Source: Neostapfia colusana (taxonomy: Eukaryota; Streptophyta; Magnoliopsida; Poales; Poaceae). Taken from it: DNA of 64,000 nt. Each line of letters begins with the position of its first letter. The stretch's first letter is position 1. The position numbers and the translations under genes were made by a program. The DNA lies in assembly GCA_030760725.1 (NCBI GenBank), contig JASWHV010000003.1:65452264-65516263 (forward strand), read 5' to 3'. This document shows, piece by piece, positions 23,101 to 34,619 of this stretch. Below the pieces are notes generated by a model, which saw only the letters and a program-made list of their open reading frames with translations, was not told the origin of the DNA and did not search any database.

Positions 23101-24671
23101 AGCATGTCACCAACTCACGGTTCGGGAGCTACCACCTGAACTACGTAAGGAGTTCGAACGGTTACACCTCGGATTTTTGAACAACATGGAAATAATGGAG
23201 ATCCACTCTTCATTGGAGCAAGAGATAAGAGAGGGCCAAGCAACGGATGAGGGGATCAAGGAGATCAAGGAAAGAATCCGACAAGGAATAGAGAAGGACT
23301 TCAAGGAGGATGAGAAGAGTACGCTTTGGCTAGGAAAAAGGATTTGTGTGCCTAACGTAAAACACCTCCGCGACGTGATATTGAAGGAGGCACATGATTC
23401 ACCCTATTCCATACATCCCGGAAGCACCAAAATGTACAAGGACTTGAAAACTTGTTATTGGTGGGATGATATGAAAAGGGATATAGCCGAATACGTTGCC
23501 CTATGCGACACATGCCAACGGGTGAAGGCCAAACATCAAAAACCCGCTGGATTGTTGCAACCTTTGAAGGTACCAGAGTGGAAGTGGGAAGACATCAGTA
23601 TGGATTTCATCGTCGGATTGCCACGTACTTAGTCGGGATATGACTCCATCTGGGTTATCATGGACCGATTGACGAAAACCGCCCATTTTCTCCCTGTAAA
23701 GGCCAGTTACAATGTTGCACAAATAGCCGAGTTGTACATGGAACAGATCGTGTGCCGTCATGGAGTCCCGAAGAGGATAGTCTCAGATCGAGGTTCTCAG
23801 TTTACCTCTAGATTCTGGAAGAAGCTGCAGAAAGCCGTGGGTACACGACTGGATTTTAGCTCCGCCTATCATCCACAAACTGACGGACAAACCGAAAGGA
23901 CAAACCAAATTTTGGAGGACATGTTGAGAGCTTGCGCCTTGAAACGAGGGCGTAGTTGGGATAGGAGTTTACCGTATGCCGAATTCTCCTATAATAACAG
24001 CTATCAAGCTAGCTTGAAGATGTCACCTTTTGAAGCATTATATGGTAGACGGTGTAGAACGCCACTGTTTTGGAACGAAACCGGAGAAAACCAGGTGTTT
24101 GGACCCGAATGTACTACAAGAAGCTGAAAAGCAAGTCCAAACGGTACGGGATAACTTGAAGGCTGCTCAGTCACGACAGAAAGGCTATGCGGACAATAGG
24201 CGTAGGAAGTTGACCTTTGAAGTAGGGGACTTTGTATACCTTAAGGTATCGCCTATCCGAGGCCAACGACGTTTCAACGTCAAAGGCAAGCTAGCACCTC
24301 GCTACATCGGACCATTTAAGATTCTGGACCAGTGAGGAGAAGTAGCCTATCAACTAGAGCTCCCAACCCACCTCTCTAACGTACATGACGTGTTTCATGT
24401 ATCCCAGCTCAAGAAGTGCTTGAGAGCACCAGAGGAGCCAGTATCAATGGGAGAACTCGAACTTCTAGAGGATCTGACTTATGCGGAACACCCTGTCCGA
24501 ATCTTGGACGTAAAGGAAAGGGTCACCCGGAACAAGGTGATTCGATGGTGCAAGGTGCAATGGAGCCATCACACCGAAGCTGAAGCCACATGGGAGCGTG
24601 AAGAGGATATCAAGGCGGAATTTTCCCATCTATTTTCTACTAACAAATCTCGAGGGCGAGATTCAATTTAA
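20171..24671 (+). pseudogene. gag-pol of element C, disabled by four stops and a frameshift
   Basis: gag starts at ATG 20171. Seen in order: capsid-like region; CCHC knuckle about residues 325-338 (CFACGEVSHFANQC); protease Asp near 406 (FDSGAS); reverse transcriptase (FIDD near nt 22320); RNase H (YCDAS); integrase H2C2 finger and Asp-Asp-Glu core (SMDF, VSDRG, GQTER); C-terminal chromodomain (nt ~24495-24645). Breaks: TAG 21932, TAG 23012, TAG 23630, one extra base near 24108, TGA 24333. All but the frameshift leave the same frame open on both sides, so a formerly intact ~1,500-codon chromovirus polyprotein is clear. The RT and chromodomain resemble element D, but the LTRs differ. Confidence 0.92.
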
Positions 24672-24682
24672 GGGGGTAGATT
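24668..24682 (+). other. Polypurine tract of element C
   Basis: ttaagggggtagatt lies immediately before the 3' LTR start TGTGACACCC at 24683 and overlaps the end of pol. Confidence 0.75.
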
Positions 24683-26932
24683 TGTGACACCCTCATCTCT
24701 GGTGTCAACATATATTCACGTTTTATGAAGAGAAAAACATTTTAAGAAAAATAGGAACAGAGAAAGTTATCAAAAGGATAGCCAGTAAGAGCCGAGTCCA
24801 GTTCACATAAGAGCGTCGAAGACAACTTCTGCGGCTGCTGGATACGTGGCGTGCTCAGAGCTCATCCCTGCGAAGTAGGGAGAGGCCGCCACAAAGCTGG
24901 CTACGTGACAGACTCCGGGCTCATCTCCGCAAAGGAAGGGAGGTCCGAGAAGACCGGTTCCATCAAACACGTGTCACCACCGGAGCTTATCTCCGGGAGG
25001 TCTGTCGCTGCTGGACACGTGCCGACCTCGGGGCACGTCTCTGAGGAAAAAAGGAAATACCGGCACTAACACGTGGCGTGCGCGGAGCCACCTTCGAGCG
25101 AGATAGGAGGTCCCGACCGCCAGCATACGTGGCACACGTGGACCTCATCTCCGAAGAAGAGGGAAGTCTTGCTCGCTTGACACGCGGCACAACCGGAGCT
25201 CACCTCTACGGAGAAGGAGATACGAGGCCCCAGAAGGACACGTGGAGCCTCTGGATCTCATCAGCGCAGAGGTAACGAGTTCTGGAGCGGTTTTTACGCG
25301 TAAAGATACCGGTGCGTAAAGGAAACCGACTTGAATTCCACAATGATTACTAAAGATAAGATGTTAGGATCCAACAACGATCTGAATAGGACTCTTATTC
25401 GGGATACAATCAGATTAGGACTCTTCTCCTCCCAATTATAAATAGAACCCAGAACCTCTGGCCGAAACCACAAACTTCTTTTCCAACTTCTGAGCCGACG
25501 ACTTAGAGTCCTAGCCCTAACTCGCCGAGTAAACCATCGCTGAAGCACAGCGAGGGAGATCGCCGGAGGAGAGCCGAGCGGTCTGAGGAGGACCTCGAAA
25601 ACCAAGAAGAACGTAAGGTAGGACTCCGACACCACCTTACGACATCGTTGTATTCTCTTTGCATCTGTTCTTTGATTCCTTCCGAACAGAAGTCTTCTCG
25701 TGGAAAGATCACTTGATGATCAGGTTGATCTAAAGACAAGATCATCGCCACGTCCACCTTTGATCCGAACACCTCTGTCCAAACAAAGTCATACAAGAAA
25801 AATGTGTGAACCAATCTAATAAAAGCTAATCATAGGATAAGCATGCATATGCATCATCGCATCTAGTTTAAGATTTGTGCATGATATTGATTGCTGTGAA
25901 TCTTGTATGCACGTGATCCTACCTAGCAGGACAATCTCAGGGAGCTGTCTACGACGAGCTGCAGCAACAAGGTTTTGAGATCCAAGAACCCCCGGAACCG
26001 CAAGAATAAGGCAAGTGCTCCTTGACCATATTAATCCTATGTTTTGGGTAAAACTGTTTTGTTTTGCCAAAAGGTGTGTGTGCTAAATCAAACATGATGG
26101 GAAACCCTTTTATAGGAGTTTACTAGTTTTGATTAAACCACCCTTGTCGCCAGGGAAGTTTATGAGTCGGGTATGGTTTTTGCTTTTATGCTTCGCTAAG
26201 TCCATGGGATTGGGAAGCGAGATAGATGTGTCTAGCTAACTGCACTCGTAATGATTATGAGAAACTGATGATGTTAATGAGCATGGATCGATGGGAGATC
26301 TAGGCAAGACTGGGTTTGTGAATGAGGTAGCACGAGATGGTGGTTTACTTGCCGTAGATCTAAGGACCGGTTCATGCATGCACATGCCAGGATAACAGTG
26401 CCACCACAAGGCCAAGTATGGGTGCGGCTTAGCTGAGTAATTAGGTAAGTTGCTAGAGTGTTATGGACTGTGGAAGGCGCGGGGAATGGGAGTCGAGTGA
26501 GGACTGCCCTGGGAACTGCATGGCACAAGAGGGGGCCCGTGGGTGGGAGAATTGGAGATTCTAGCCTGCCGGTGAAACCTTAGTGAGTCCATACATCTAG
26601 TAACCCCTTTGTAAAGGCTATTTTGTGATCTCTTGGCCATACAGTGACGGTTGCGTACTGGTATAATGGAGGTTCTGCAGTCGCTGACGGGTGACGAAAT
26701 CACAAACTTGTGGGTAAAGAGGTACAAACTCTGCAGAGTTATTAAAACTATCATGATAGCCGAGCTTACGGACACGAGCACCTGGCTAAACTGCCATGAT
26801 TAGTTGGGATGGTTATTGGGAAGGTTCTTGGTTATGGTTAATGAGTTTGGTTATGTTTTGGTTGTTGGGACTGTTGAGTCCGGGTGATGAGATGGTTGCA
26901 TGAACGTTGAGTCATGACATGAGATTGGTCTC
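24683..26932 (+). repeat. 3' LTR of element C, first part
   Basis: Matches 16711-19060 of the 5' LTR up to the insertion of B after GTCTC. Compared with the 5' copy it lacks 94 bp of the G-box array. Its TATAAATA is at 25437-25444. Confidence 0.92.
26928..26932. repeat. Left target-site duplication of element B (GTCTC)
   Basis: GTCTC precedes TGTCGAAGTG at 26933 and is repeated at 37384-37388 right after ACCGACA. In the intact 5' LTR of C the same site occurs once (ttggtctcattgcgagg). Confidence 0.95.
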
Positions 26933-28024
26933 TGTCGAAGTGTTCAGTCGACACTTCCCCCGGGCCTGCACTGGGCAGCCCGCGGAGGTTCTTTTTTCGG
27001 TGGGGCTAGTCTCTAGCGGAGAGCTTGCGCAGATGGACGAGTTAGTAAGAGCTTGACACGGCGAGTTTTACGTGGTTCAGGCCACCGGAGCGTAAAATCC
27101 TACGTCCACGGCGAGCTATGGAGCTCGCTGTATTGCTTGCTGCTCACGACCGGAGGCCTGAGCTCGGGGGTGAGTTACAGCTTGAGAGTGTATGGCTAGC
27201 GTATGAGTTGCAAAAATGCGAACCCTTGCTATCGACGCCTACCCGAGCCTTTTATAGTCCAAGGCTCGGGCAGCTTACAAGGGGGGCCGGGACCCGACAG
27301 GTGGTCCCGGGAAGATTGTCTATCTACCGTATCTGCAGTTATGCCGGTAGTTGCCTCTAGTCGAAGGCTTCTGAGTCTTCATCTTGCCGCCCTGCCCATG
27401 CCGCATGCTAGTCGTAGTGGTTGATGACGGCGCAGGCGGCATGGGATGTCTTGTCGTGGTGTTTATTGGCTGGCAGATCTGACACCGCGCGCCAGTCTGT
27501 GATGCGACTGGGCGCAACAGCACCTGACAGAAGCGTGCTCCGCGTCTCCACATCTTGGGAAGACGCGGGCCTTGAATGCCTTGTACGGGCAAGGTATGGG
27601 GCGTCTTTACGCCCGCTGCCTATCGCTCGGGGCAGGCAGCGTCGTTCTGCTGCTACGTGGCGGGCCCGGAGCCCTTCTCAGAGGAGAGAAGGGTCAGTCC
27701 CTCGGGGCACGTGGAGCCTCCGGACCTCTCCCCGTGGAGGGAGAGGCTCGGCTTCTGTTGGCCACGTGGCGGGCCCGGAGCTCTCCTCTGTGGAGAGGGA
27801 GGTCCGGCCCCGCTGGACACGCGGCACCTTCGGACCTCTCTCCCAGGGAGGGGGAGGTCCGGCTTCTGTATGCCACGTGGCGGGCCCGGAGCTCTCCTCT
27901 GAGGAGAGGGAGGTCCGGCCCCGCCGGACGCGTGGCGCCTTCGGAGCTCTCCCTGCGGAGAAGGGCGAGTTCCTTAGGCATTTTACCCTGTGCGCGGGGG
28001 TACCCCATATCTCAGGTACCGACA
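26933..28024 (-). repeat. 3' LTR of element B (left)
   Basis: Runs TGTCGAAGTG...GTACCGACA and matches 36288-37383 closely with scattered substitutions. The TATA box is at 27249-27256 on the minus strand. A 6-unit G-box-type array (27654-27934) reads TACGTG 27654, CACGTG 27708 and 27763, CACGCG 27818, CACGTG 27874, CGCGTG 27929. Confidence 0.92.
27654..27934. promoter_or_regulatory. G-box array in the U3 of element B
   Basis: Six sites spaced 54, 55, 55, 56 and 55 bp. Three of the six are intact CACGTG and the rest differ by one base, two of them at CpG positions. The same alternating unit as in A. Confidence 0.75.
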
Positions 28025-28444
28025 GTGGCCCCCGGGCCCATCTCGGGGGAGGCAGCGAGCCCGAGGTGGGACCTCTGTCTCTTTCGATCCACGCACTTTC
28101 TCTAAGTCCCGAATTGACCGCTGCCGGAGCACGAACGGCCGCGGGGTCGTGGGAGCGTGCGCTCACTTGATGGTTGCTTTTACTGCGGCGGTTCCCAAGA
28201 CTGCCACTTCTGCACGTTGCGGCACTTTCTTCGGGAACCGCCGAAGTACCTTGCCGGCTCACCTTCTCAGGAGACTGACTCCTTGACCCCACCGCTTCAG
28301 TTAGGCGGCTTGGGCCCACCCGTCATCGGCACTCGGTCTAGGAACCGAAGCGGTCGCCGACGCGGGGTATTCGAAGAGTTCCGAATCGCTTGGGGTTGCA
28401 CCCGGGAAGGTGTGAAATGAAACCCCCATGTGGGTGCGTTCCCC

Positions 28445-29100
28445 TTATAAGGCTTCCAGCCCCTGCGCCTCCCTTGGGTCTCTGCAGTCCTGTCTTCTTC
28501 CATGGCTCGTAACCCGCCTTATGGGGGAGAATTGCTCTCGGTTCCCTCCAGCGGTTGCGTCTGCACCAAACCTGGGACTCAGGGAGCCTGCCTGCCCTAC
28601 CTCTGAGGGTGACACCGCCAAGGGGTCCCTGGTCTGTCCTCCCAACGGAGCCCTTCCTTGGTGACAGTGGGCAGAAAGCTCCTTGGCGTTGTGTCCTTTC
28701 CCAGGTGGTGGAGTCTTCAAAGGAACCGCTGAAGCACCGAGGAGAATCCCAACCGGCAGAGTCTCCGAGAAGACCGCTGAACACTGCGGAGGGGGCATCA
28801 GGAGCACCCTCAATGACTCCAGCTTTTGCGCAGGTGATGAGGGATGGGGGCTCCAGGGGCACCCTTGACGGCACCGGCTTTTGCGCCGATGATAAGGGAA
28901 CTTCAGGAGAAGGAAACTGCCGATGCACCATGGAGGATCCCAGACGTCAGAGTCTCCAGGAAGACCGCTGAATACTGCGGAGGGGGCCTCAGGAGCCCCC
29001 GTGGTGTCACTGGTTTTTGCGCCGGTGATGAGGGAGGCGATTCCTACGCTCTGGTCATAGAGCAAGAGAGTTCCACCGGGGTTGAAGCCTGGTGACGCGG
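28445..29100 (+). pseudogene. Deleted remnant of the antisense gene in element B
   Basis: A TATA-like TTATAAGG (28445-28452) lies 50 bp before ATG 28502 (MARNPPYGGEL). This corresponds to the start of the antisense gene in A. The frame stops within ~35 codons and the PF04195-like block is missing. Similarity to A resumes after 29100, at the sequence following the antisense gene of A. So most of the gene has been replaced by, or reduced to, ~600 bp with an internal tandem duplication. Confidence 0.5.
28733..29034. repeat. Tandem duplication in the 3' internal region of B
   Basis: Two ~113-bp copies (28733-28845 and 28921-29034) share gagaagaccgctgaacactg-type and ttttgcgcaggtgatgaggg-type words. 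A partial third copy lies between them (28855-28900). Confidence 0.75.
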
Positions 29101-29407
29101 CCGTTGTTGCAACCTCTGGATTCTGGTCGTGTCGGGAGACCCTTGGGACTTGTTTCTTCCTTTTTATCGAGTCTGTAGTCCAGCTTATGGAGTCTCGCAT
29201 AGTTTGACTCTTCTAAGATATTTGTGACTGTGATGCTTTTTCTCTCCTTCTTGGGCTTGCCTGACTGAGTCCTCAGCTCCGCAAGGTACTCAGAGGCCAT
29301 CTCCAATCTCGGAGCTTTGCACAGACACCCTCCCCGGGTCCTAACCGTGTTAGGGGCCCCCGGAGGTTTCTGGATCTTGCCCTATGGGGAGCCCCAAATC
29401 TGCCTGC

Positions 29408-29579
29408 CATGTGGCGGGTCCGGAGCTCCTCCTTAAGAGGCGGGAGCTCCGGCCATGCTGGACACGTAGGGCTTTAGGAGCCCTCCCACCGAGGGGGGAG
29501 GTCCGGTTTCCGCCTGCCACGTGGCGAGCCCGGAGCCCTCCTCAATGGAGGTGAGAGTTCCGGGCCTGCTGGACATGTG
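29408..29579. repeat. Internal G-box-like array of element B
   Basis: CATGTG 29408, CACGTA 29463, CACGTG 29518, CATGTG 29574, spaced 55, 55 and 56 bp. Equivalent to 14548-14719 in A but more decayed, each change being C-to-T or G-to-A. Confidence 0.7.
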
Positions 29580-30134
29580 GGGCCCTCGGGTCCCACCCCT
29601 GCTGAAGGGGCGGGACCCGGTCCTTCCAGTCCTAGGCCGAAGTAGTTGGTAGCTCCTTTTCCCGCTGCTTCATGCAGACCCTGTTGCTGCAACCTGGAGG
29701 TCCTGCACATAGGTAGAGGAAACGTAATTCTCCTTGGGGCTCCCCCTCCCTTATCTCATAGTCTTATTTGACTTATAGCCCCTAACCATATGCTTGGTGC
29801 TTGGGGACTTGTAGAGAGGGGGAGCTGAGCACATGGCAACCATGCACTGCAAGGGTGATTAAAAAACTCAATTCACAATTTAAATGAGTACAAGGAAAGA
29901 GCAAAGTAGAGCAAATTTCTTTTCGTACAACTTTCCACAGGAGGAAGGCAGGCTAAACATGGAGGCCACGACCCACCCCATTAAGAGGGGAAGCAAGACT
30001 CTACGCGCTTGGAGTCGGAACCAGGCAAAGCTGAACGTAGTCCTGGACCGTCCCCTGGGGTTTAGCTGCTCCGAGCGCTGCTCCTGGACTCTATGGAGTT
30101 TATTACGAAAAGAAAGTACTGTCCTATTTTTGCT
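29580..30134 (-). other. Untranslated 3' region of element B
   Basis: Follows the polymerase stop. Contains gaggaaggcaggctaaacatg, shared with element A near 15500. No coding sequence recognised. Confidence 0.6.
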
Positions 30135-33100
30135 CTAGGGGTAGAACTTACGGAGGTGTTCTATGTTCCAAGGGTTCGGGAGCAGGTCCCCATCCTCGGT
30201 GGAAAGGCGCACACACCCGGGGCGGCATACTTTCGCGACTCGGAAGGGGCCTTCCCATCTAGGGGAGAGTTTGTGGGCCCCTTCGCGAGAAAGTATGCGC
30301 CGCAACACCAGGTCACCTTCCTGCAGCTCCCGGGCACGCACAGACCTCTGGTGGTAGCGCCGAAGCGCTTGTCTGTACCGCGCGTTATGGAGTGCCGCAT
30401 GTAATCGGACCTCGTAGACGAGGTCGATTTCTCCACACCGGAGGTTGTCCTGCGTGGCTTTGTCGTAAGCCTGGACACGGTGAGACTTCATCGTGATTTC
30501 TGGGGGAAGTACAGCTTCAGCCCCATACACCATGAAGAAGGGTGTCTCCCCGGTGGCCCGGCTCTGGGATGTCCGGTTAGCCCGTAGTGTGCTCGGAAGC
30601 TCATCTACCCAATTGGCACCATGTTTCTTCAGGCTGGCGAAGGTGCGAGTCTTAAGGCCCCGGAGAATCTCCGCGTTGGCCCTCTCAACTTGCCCATTGC
30701 TCCTCGGGTGGGCGACAGAGGCATAGCATACCTGAATACCAAGGTCCTCGCAGTAGTCTTGGAATGCTGCGCTGGTGAACTGGGTCCCCTTGTCGGTGAT
30801 GATCCTGTTTGGGACCCCGAACCGGCAGACAATAGACTTGATGAATTTTACTGCGGATTGTTTGTTGATGGTGACAACTGGTGTAGCTTCTGGCCACTTG
30901 GTGAACTTGTCGATGGCGACATAGAGGTACCGGAATCCCCCGACGGTTCTGGGAAATGGTCCCAGGATGTCCAGCCCCCATACGGCAAACGGCCACGAGG
31001 GCGGGATCATCTGTACCGCCTGAGCCGGTGTATGGATCTGCTTGGCATGGAACTGGCACGCCTTGCAGCTCTCGACCAGCTTGACGGCATCCTGGAGTGC
31101 TGTCGGCCAGTAGAAGCCATGCCGGAAGGCTTTACCGACAAGCGTGCGTGAGGAAGAATGACTTCCACATTCGCCTCCACGGATCTCAGCGAGCAAGTCG
31201 CAGCCTTCCCCCTGGGTTATGCACCGCAATAGGATGTGGTTGGCGCCACGCCGGTAGAGATCCCCCTCTACCAGCGCGTACCTCTTAGCCATACGCACAA
31301 TCCGTTCAGCGGTTGCATGTTCATCAGGGAGGATATTGTCCTTCAAGTAGTCCCGGATCTCCGTTATCCATGCATCGGGTCTGACTTGAGCTTCTGGATC
31401 TTGAGCGCTGGGTTGCACGGAGTCCCCAGTGACGCTTACGATCCTTGGCGGCATCCATGGCTGTAGGGCCGCCGGGACCGCCAGCTTCGAGGTGCTGGTC
31501 AAGCCCCCTTCGCCCGGCTCAGCGGGCCGGGCTGTAGGCCGCAGCAACGTCCTCTCGAAAACTCCTTCGGGCGCGGGGGCTCCGGTGGAAACCTTCGTTG
31601 AAAGGTTGTCGGCTGCGGCATTACCAGCGCGCGGTACGTGATGCAGGTCCAAAGCGAGGAATTCTTTCTCCAACATCTGTACGTGGAGCAGATACGCAAC
31701 TAGCTGCGGGTCATTGCAGGAGCATTCGCCCTTGACTTGCTTGATGACCAGTTGGGAGTCGCCCTGTGCCAACAACTGGCGAGCGCCTAAAGACAGGGCT
31801 GTCTGCAGGCCAAAGATGAGTGCTTCATACTCCGCCATGTTGTTGGTTGCCTTGAAATTTAGACGCACCATATACCCAAACTGTTCCCCCGATGGCATGA
31901 GGAGCAGTACGCCGGCACCGGCCCCCTGCTTTCGCGAGGAGCCGTCGAAGAAGAGTGTCCAGTGGGGTTCGGTGAAGACCGGAGCTTTGGGCTCTGGCTC
32001 ACCGCCTTCATGGCCCCCTGGGTCAGTCTTCGTTGGTGTCCACTCCGCCACAAAGTCAACCAGTGCTTGGCTCTTGACTGCATGACGTGGGAGGAAGTCC
32101 AGCTCAAACTCCGCCAGCTCCGCCGCCCATTTAGCAACGTTGCCAGTCGCATGGGGGCTGTGAAGAATTGTCTTCAGCGGATACGAGGTGACTACCGAGA
32201 CCCGGTGGGCCTGGAAGTAATGGCGGAGCTTCCTGGAGGCCACGAGCACCGCATACAGCAGCTTGTGGACTTCTAGGTACCTTGTCTTGGTCTCATGAAG
32301 TACTTCGCTGATGTAGTAGACAGGCCTCTGTATGGTTCGGACCCTCTCTCTTAGGCTTGGGAGCTCCTCGTCCATTGGCCCCGGCCCGCTGGAGGTGGGT
32401 GGACCCACGGGGGCCTCCGGGAACTGGGACCCGGAGGCCCTTAAGCTTTCTTGATCATCCGGGAGCTCCGGGGGTTCTTGAGGGACCTCCGGGAGATCCC
32501 AATTGGACCCTGGAGATTTATCTTGGGGGTCCGGGAAGCCGTCCTGGGCCTCCGGGAGGTCGACTTGGACCTCCAGGGGGTCCGGGAGACCGTCTTGGCC
32601 CTGCGGGGCCCCCTGGCGTCTGTCTTCTGCTACCGGAGCAGGTTGCGAGGGTGAGGGGTCTGGCCGCTCCGCGACAAGGACCATACTCACTACTTCTGTT
32701 GTCGCCGCAATGTAGAGCAGCAAGTGCTCCCCGGGCTCAGGGGCTACCATGATAGGTAGGGTCGTCAGGAGTCGCTTCAACTCCTGGAAAGCCTCTTCTG
32801 CTTCATCAGTCCAGGCAAAGGGGCCTAACTTGCGCATGAGCTTAAAGAAAGGGAGTGCCCGCTCTACTAGCCTCGGTATAAACCGACTCAGTGCGGCTAG
32901 ACATCCCGTGAGTCTCCGAACATCCTTGACGCGGACAGGGGGCCGCATCAAGTCGATGGCCTGGATCTTCTCTGGGTTGGCCTCAATCCCTCGGTGCGAG
33001 ACCAGGAACCCTAAGAGCTTCCCAGAGGACACGCCGAACACACATTTATCTGGGTTCAGCTTGGTGCGCGTAGAGCGCAACTTGTCAAAGACTAGAGCTA

Positions 33101-33674
33101 GGTTATCTAGTAAGGATGAACCCTGCTTGACCTTGACAACTATGTCATCGACATACACCTGAACTAGGTCTCTTATTAACTCCCCAAAGGTTTTGTGCAT
33201 CGCCCGCACAAAGGTGGGGAGTGCATTCTTTAGGCCGTAAGGCATAGACACATAGCAATAAAGGTCGTCTACTGTGATGAAGGAGGTGTGCTCCTCGTCC
33301 TCCCTAGACATGGGGATCTGATGGAAACCCGAGTAGGCGTCTAGGAAGCACAACATATCACAGCCTGACGTTGAGTCTACTATTTGATCTATTATAGGGA
33401 GAGGGAATGGATCTTTGGGACATGCCTTATTGAGACTGGTGTAGTCGATGCACATCCAGAGCTTCCCGCCGGCCTTCGGGACAACGACGGGGTTCGCCAA
33501 CCATCTGGGGTGGTGGACCTCCCGTATGAAGCCAGCGTCCAGCAGCTTCTTGACTTCTTCACGGATGAAGTTTTGCCGCTCGATGGACTGCTTGCGGGGC
33601 TTCTGTTGAACCGGCCGGGCGTCAGGGAAGACTTTCAAGTGGTGCTCGATCACCTCCCTGGGGATCCCCAGCAT
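30135..33674 (-). CDS. Element B reverse transcriptase - RNase H - second RNase H - integrase
   Basis: An open frame of 1,179 aa, in phase with the protease and gag frames upstream. In order: RT with WMCIDYTSLN and VYVDDIVVK (nt ~33140); RNase H, split by a ~110-residue Pro/Asp-rich insert (about residues 333-443); a second, plant/archaeal-type RNase H with FFDGSS, MAEYEAL, GDSQLV and AADNLS; integrase with a zinc finger and catalytic residues in WGLDILGP, IITDKGTQF and NGQVERAN; basic C-terminus ending MEHLRKFYP. The tandem RNase H domains identify the Tat lineage of Ty3/gypsy. The ATG at 33674 is probably internal: the TAG at 33738 is the only thing separating this frame from the protease. 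It copies and integrates the element if read through or complemented. Confidence 0.9.
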   Translation of the reverse strand: MLGIPREVIEHHLKVFPDARPVQQKPRKQSIERQNFIREEVKKLLDAGFIREVHHPRWLANPVVVPKAGGKLWMCIDYTSLNKACPKDPFPLPIIDQIVDSTSGCDMLCFLDAYSGFHQIPMSREDEEHTSFITVDDLYCYVSMPYGLKNALPTFVRAMHKTFGELIRDLVQVYVDDIVVKVKQGSSLLDNLALVFDKLRSTRTKLNPDKCVFGVSSGKLLGFLVSHRGIEANPEKIQAIDLMRPPVRVKDVRRLTGCLAALSRFIPRLVERALPFFKLMRKLGPFAWTDEAEEAFQELKRLLTTLPIMVAPEPGEHLLLYIAATTEVVSMVLVAERPDPSPSQPAPVAEDRRQGAPQGQDGLPDPLEVQVDLPEAQDGFPDPQDKSPGSNWDLPEVPQEPPELPDDQESLRASGSQFPEAPVGPPTSSGPGPMDEELPSLRERVRTIQRPVYYISEVLHETKTRYLEVHKLLYAVLVASRKLRHYFQAHRVSVVTSYPLKTILHSPHATGNVAKWAAELAEFELDFLPRHAVKSQALVDFVAEWTPTKTDPGGHEGGEPEPKAPVFTEPHWTLFFDGSSRKQGAGAGVLLLMPSGEQFGYMVRLNFKATNNMAEYEALIFGLQTALSLGARQLLAQGDSQLVIKQVKGECSCNDPQLVAYLLHVQMLEKEFLALDLHHVPRAGNAAADNLSTKVSTGAPAPEGVFERTLLRPTARPAEPGEGGLTSTSKLAVPAALQPWMPPRIVSVTGDSVQPSAQDPEAQVRPDAWITEIRDYLKDNILPDEHATAERIVRMAKRYALVEGDLYRRGANHILLRCITQGEGCDLLAEIRGGECGSHSSSRTLVGKAFRHGFYWPTALQDAVKLVESCKACQFHAKQIHTPAQAVQMIPPSWPFAVWGLDILGPFPRTVGGFRYLYVAIDKFTKWPEATPVVTINKQSAVKFIKSIVCRFGVPNRIITDKGTQFTSAAFQDYCEDLGIQVCYASVAHPRSNGQVERANAEILRGLKTRTFASLKKHGANWVDELPSTLRANRTSQSRATGETPFFMVYGAEAVLPPEITMKSHRVQAYDKATQDNLRCGEIDLVYEVRLHAALHNARYRQALRRYHQRSVRARELQEGDLVLRRILSREGAHKLSPRWEGPFRVAKVCRPGCVRLSTEDGDLLPNPWNIEHLRKFYP

Positions 33675-33737
33675 CTGTGATGGCTGCCATGCAAATACGT
33701 CGACGTTGTGCCGGAGGAAGGTGACGAGCGCGCCTTC

Positions 33738-34619
33738 CTATTTGCTATCCAGGCCCCCGGCTACCCGGGTGGTCTGGGTAGCTTCGGCGCTGACTTGGAC
33801 GACCTTTAAGGAGACGCCGCCCTCGTCGAGAGGTTGCACCCGGGGTGCTGTGGTGGAAGCACGGTGATGTGCGCTCGGGCGGAGCTGGTCCGGCTCCGTA
33901 TTGCCGGGGGCAGATGCCCCAGCTGTTGCGAGCGCTTGGAGCTTCTCTAGGGCCGACACTGCAGCAGTGCGGTCCCCACGAATCCTGAGAACGCCCGTCG
34001 GTGTTGGCATCTTCAGGACGAGGTAGCCGTAGTGGGCTACAGCCATGAACCGGTACAGGGCTGGCCTGCCGATTATGGCGTTGAAGGGGAGGTCTATCTC
34101 CGCTACGTCGAACAGAATGTACTCTGTTCGATAGCTGTCCGGAGCCCCGAAGGTCACCGGGAGACTAATGTTGCCGGAGGGGATAACCTGTCCCGGCCCT
34201 ACCCCTGAGAACGGGCTCGACGGGGTGAGCTTGGCCATCGGGACCTGCAGCTTCTGGAAAGCTGCACGGCTGATGAGGTTCAGCCCAGCCCCTCCATCTA
34301 CCAAAACGTGGTACATTCTCACGTTGGCGATGGTAGGGGCCACCAGGAGCGGCAGTTGGCCGGCCCCAGCCATGTTCTTGGGGCAGTCGGTGGCGTCAAA
34401 GCTGATGGGGGTCCCCATCCACTTAAGGTGCGGTGCAGCACTTGGGAGTGGCGCCACCGACGCTACCGCTCGGCGCAGAGTCTTGACTGCGCTTCGGGAC
34501 GAGGGGTCGGCGGACCCGCCGTATATGACGTAGAGCTTCTTCTGACGCTCATCGTCACTGGAGCCGGAGTCCTCATGACTGCGTGCCGCCTTCACGACAC
34601 GCTGAGACTCCTGGATCTC
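33738..34619 (-). pseudogene. Element B protease segment
   Basis: Same frame as gag and RT, bounded by TAG codons at 34620-34622 and 33738-33740. It contains the aspartic protease signature LVDGGAGLNLISRAAF and the conserved FDVAEIDLPFNAIIGRPALYRF, and ends in a linker toward RT. Its match in A is 16055-16710. Without suppression of the stops it cannot be fused to gag or RT. Confidence 0.82.

Noticed and set aside
28338..29200. Minus-strand frames of 197 and 251 aa in the 3' region of B
   Set aside because: They read through the tandem duplication and deletion remnant, lack any known domain and are not conserved in element A.
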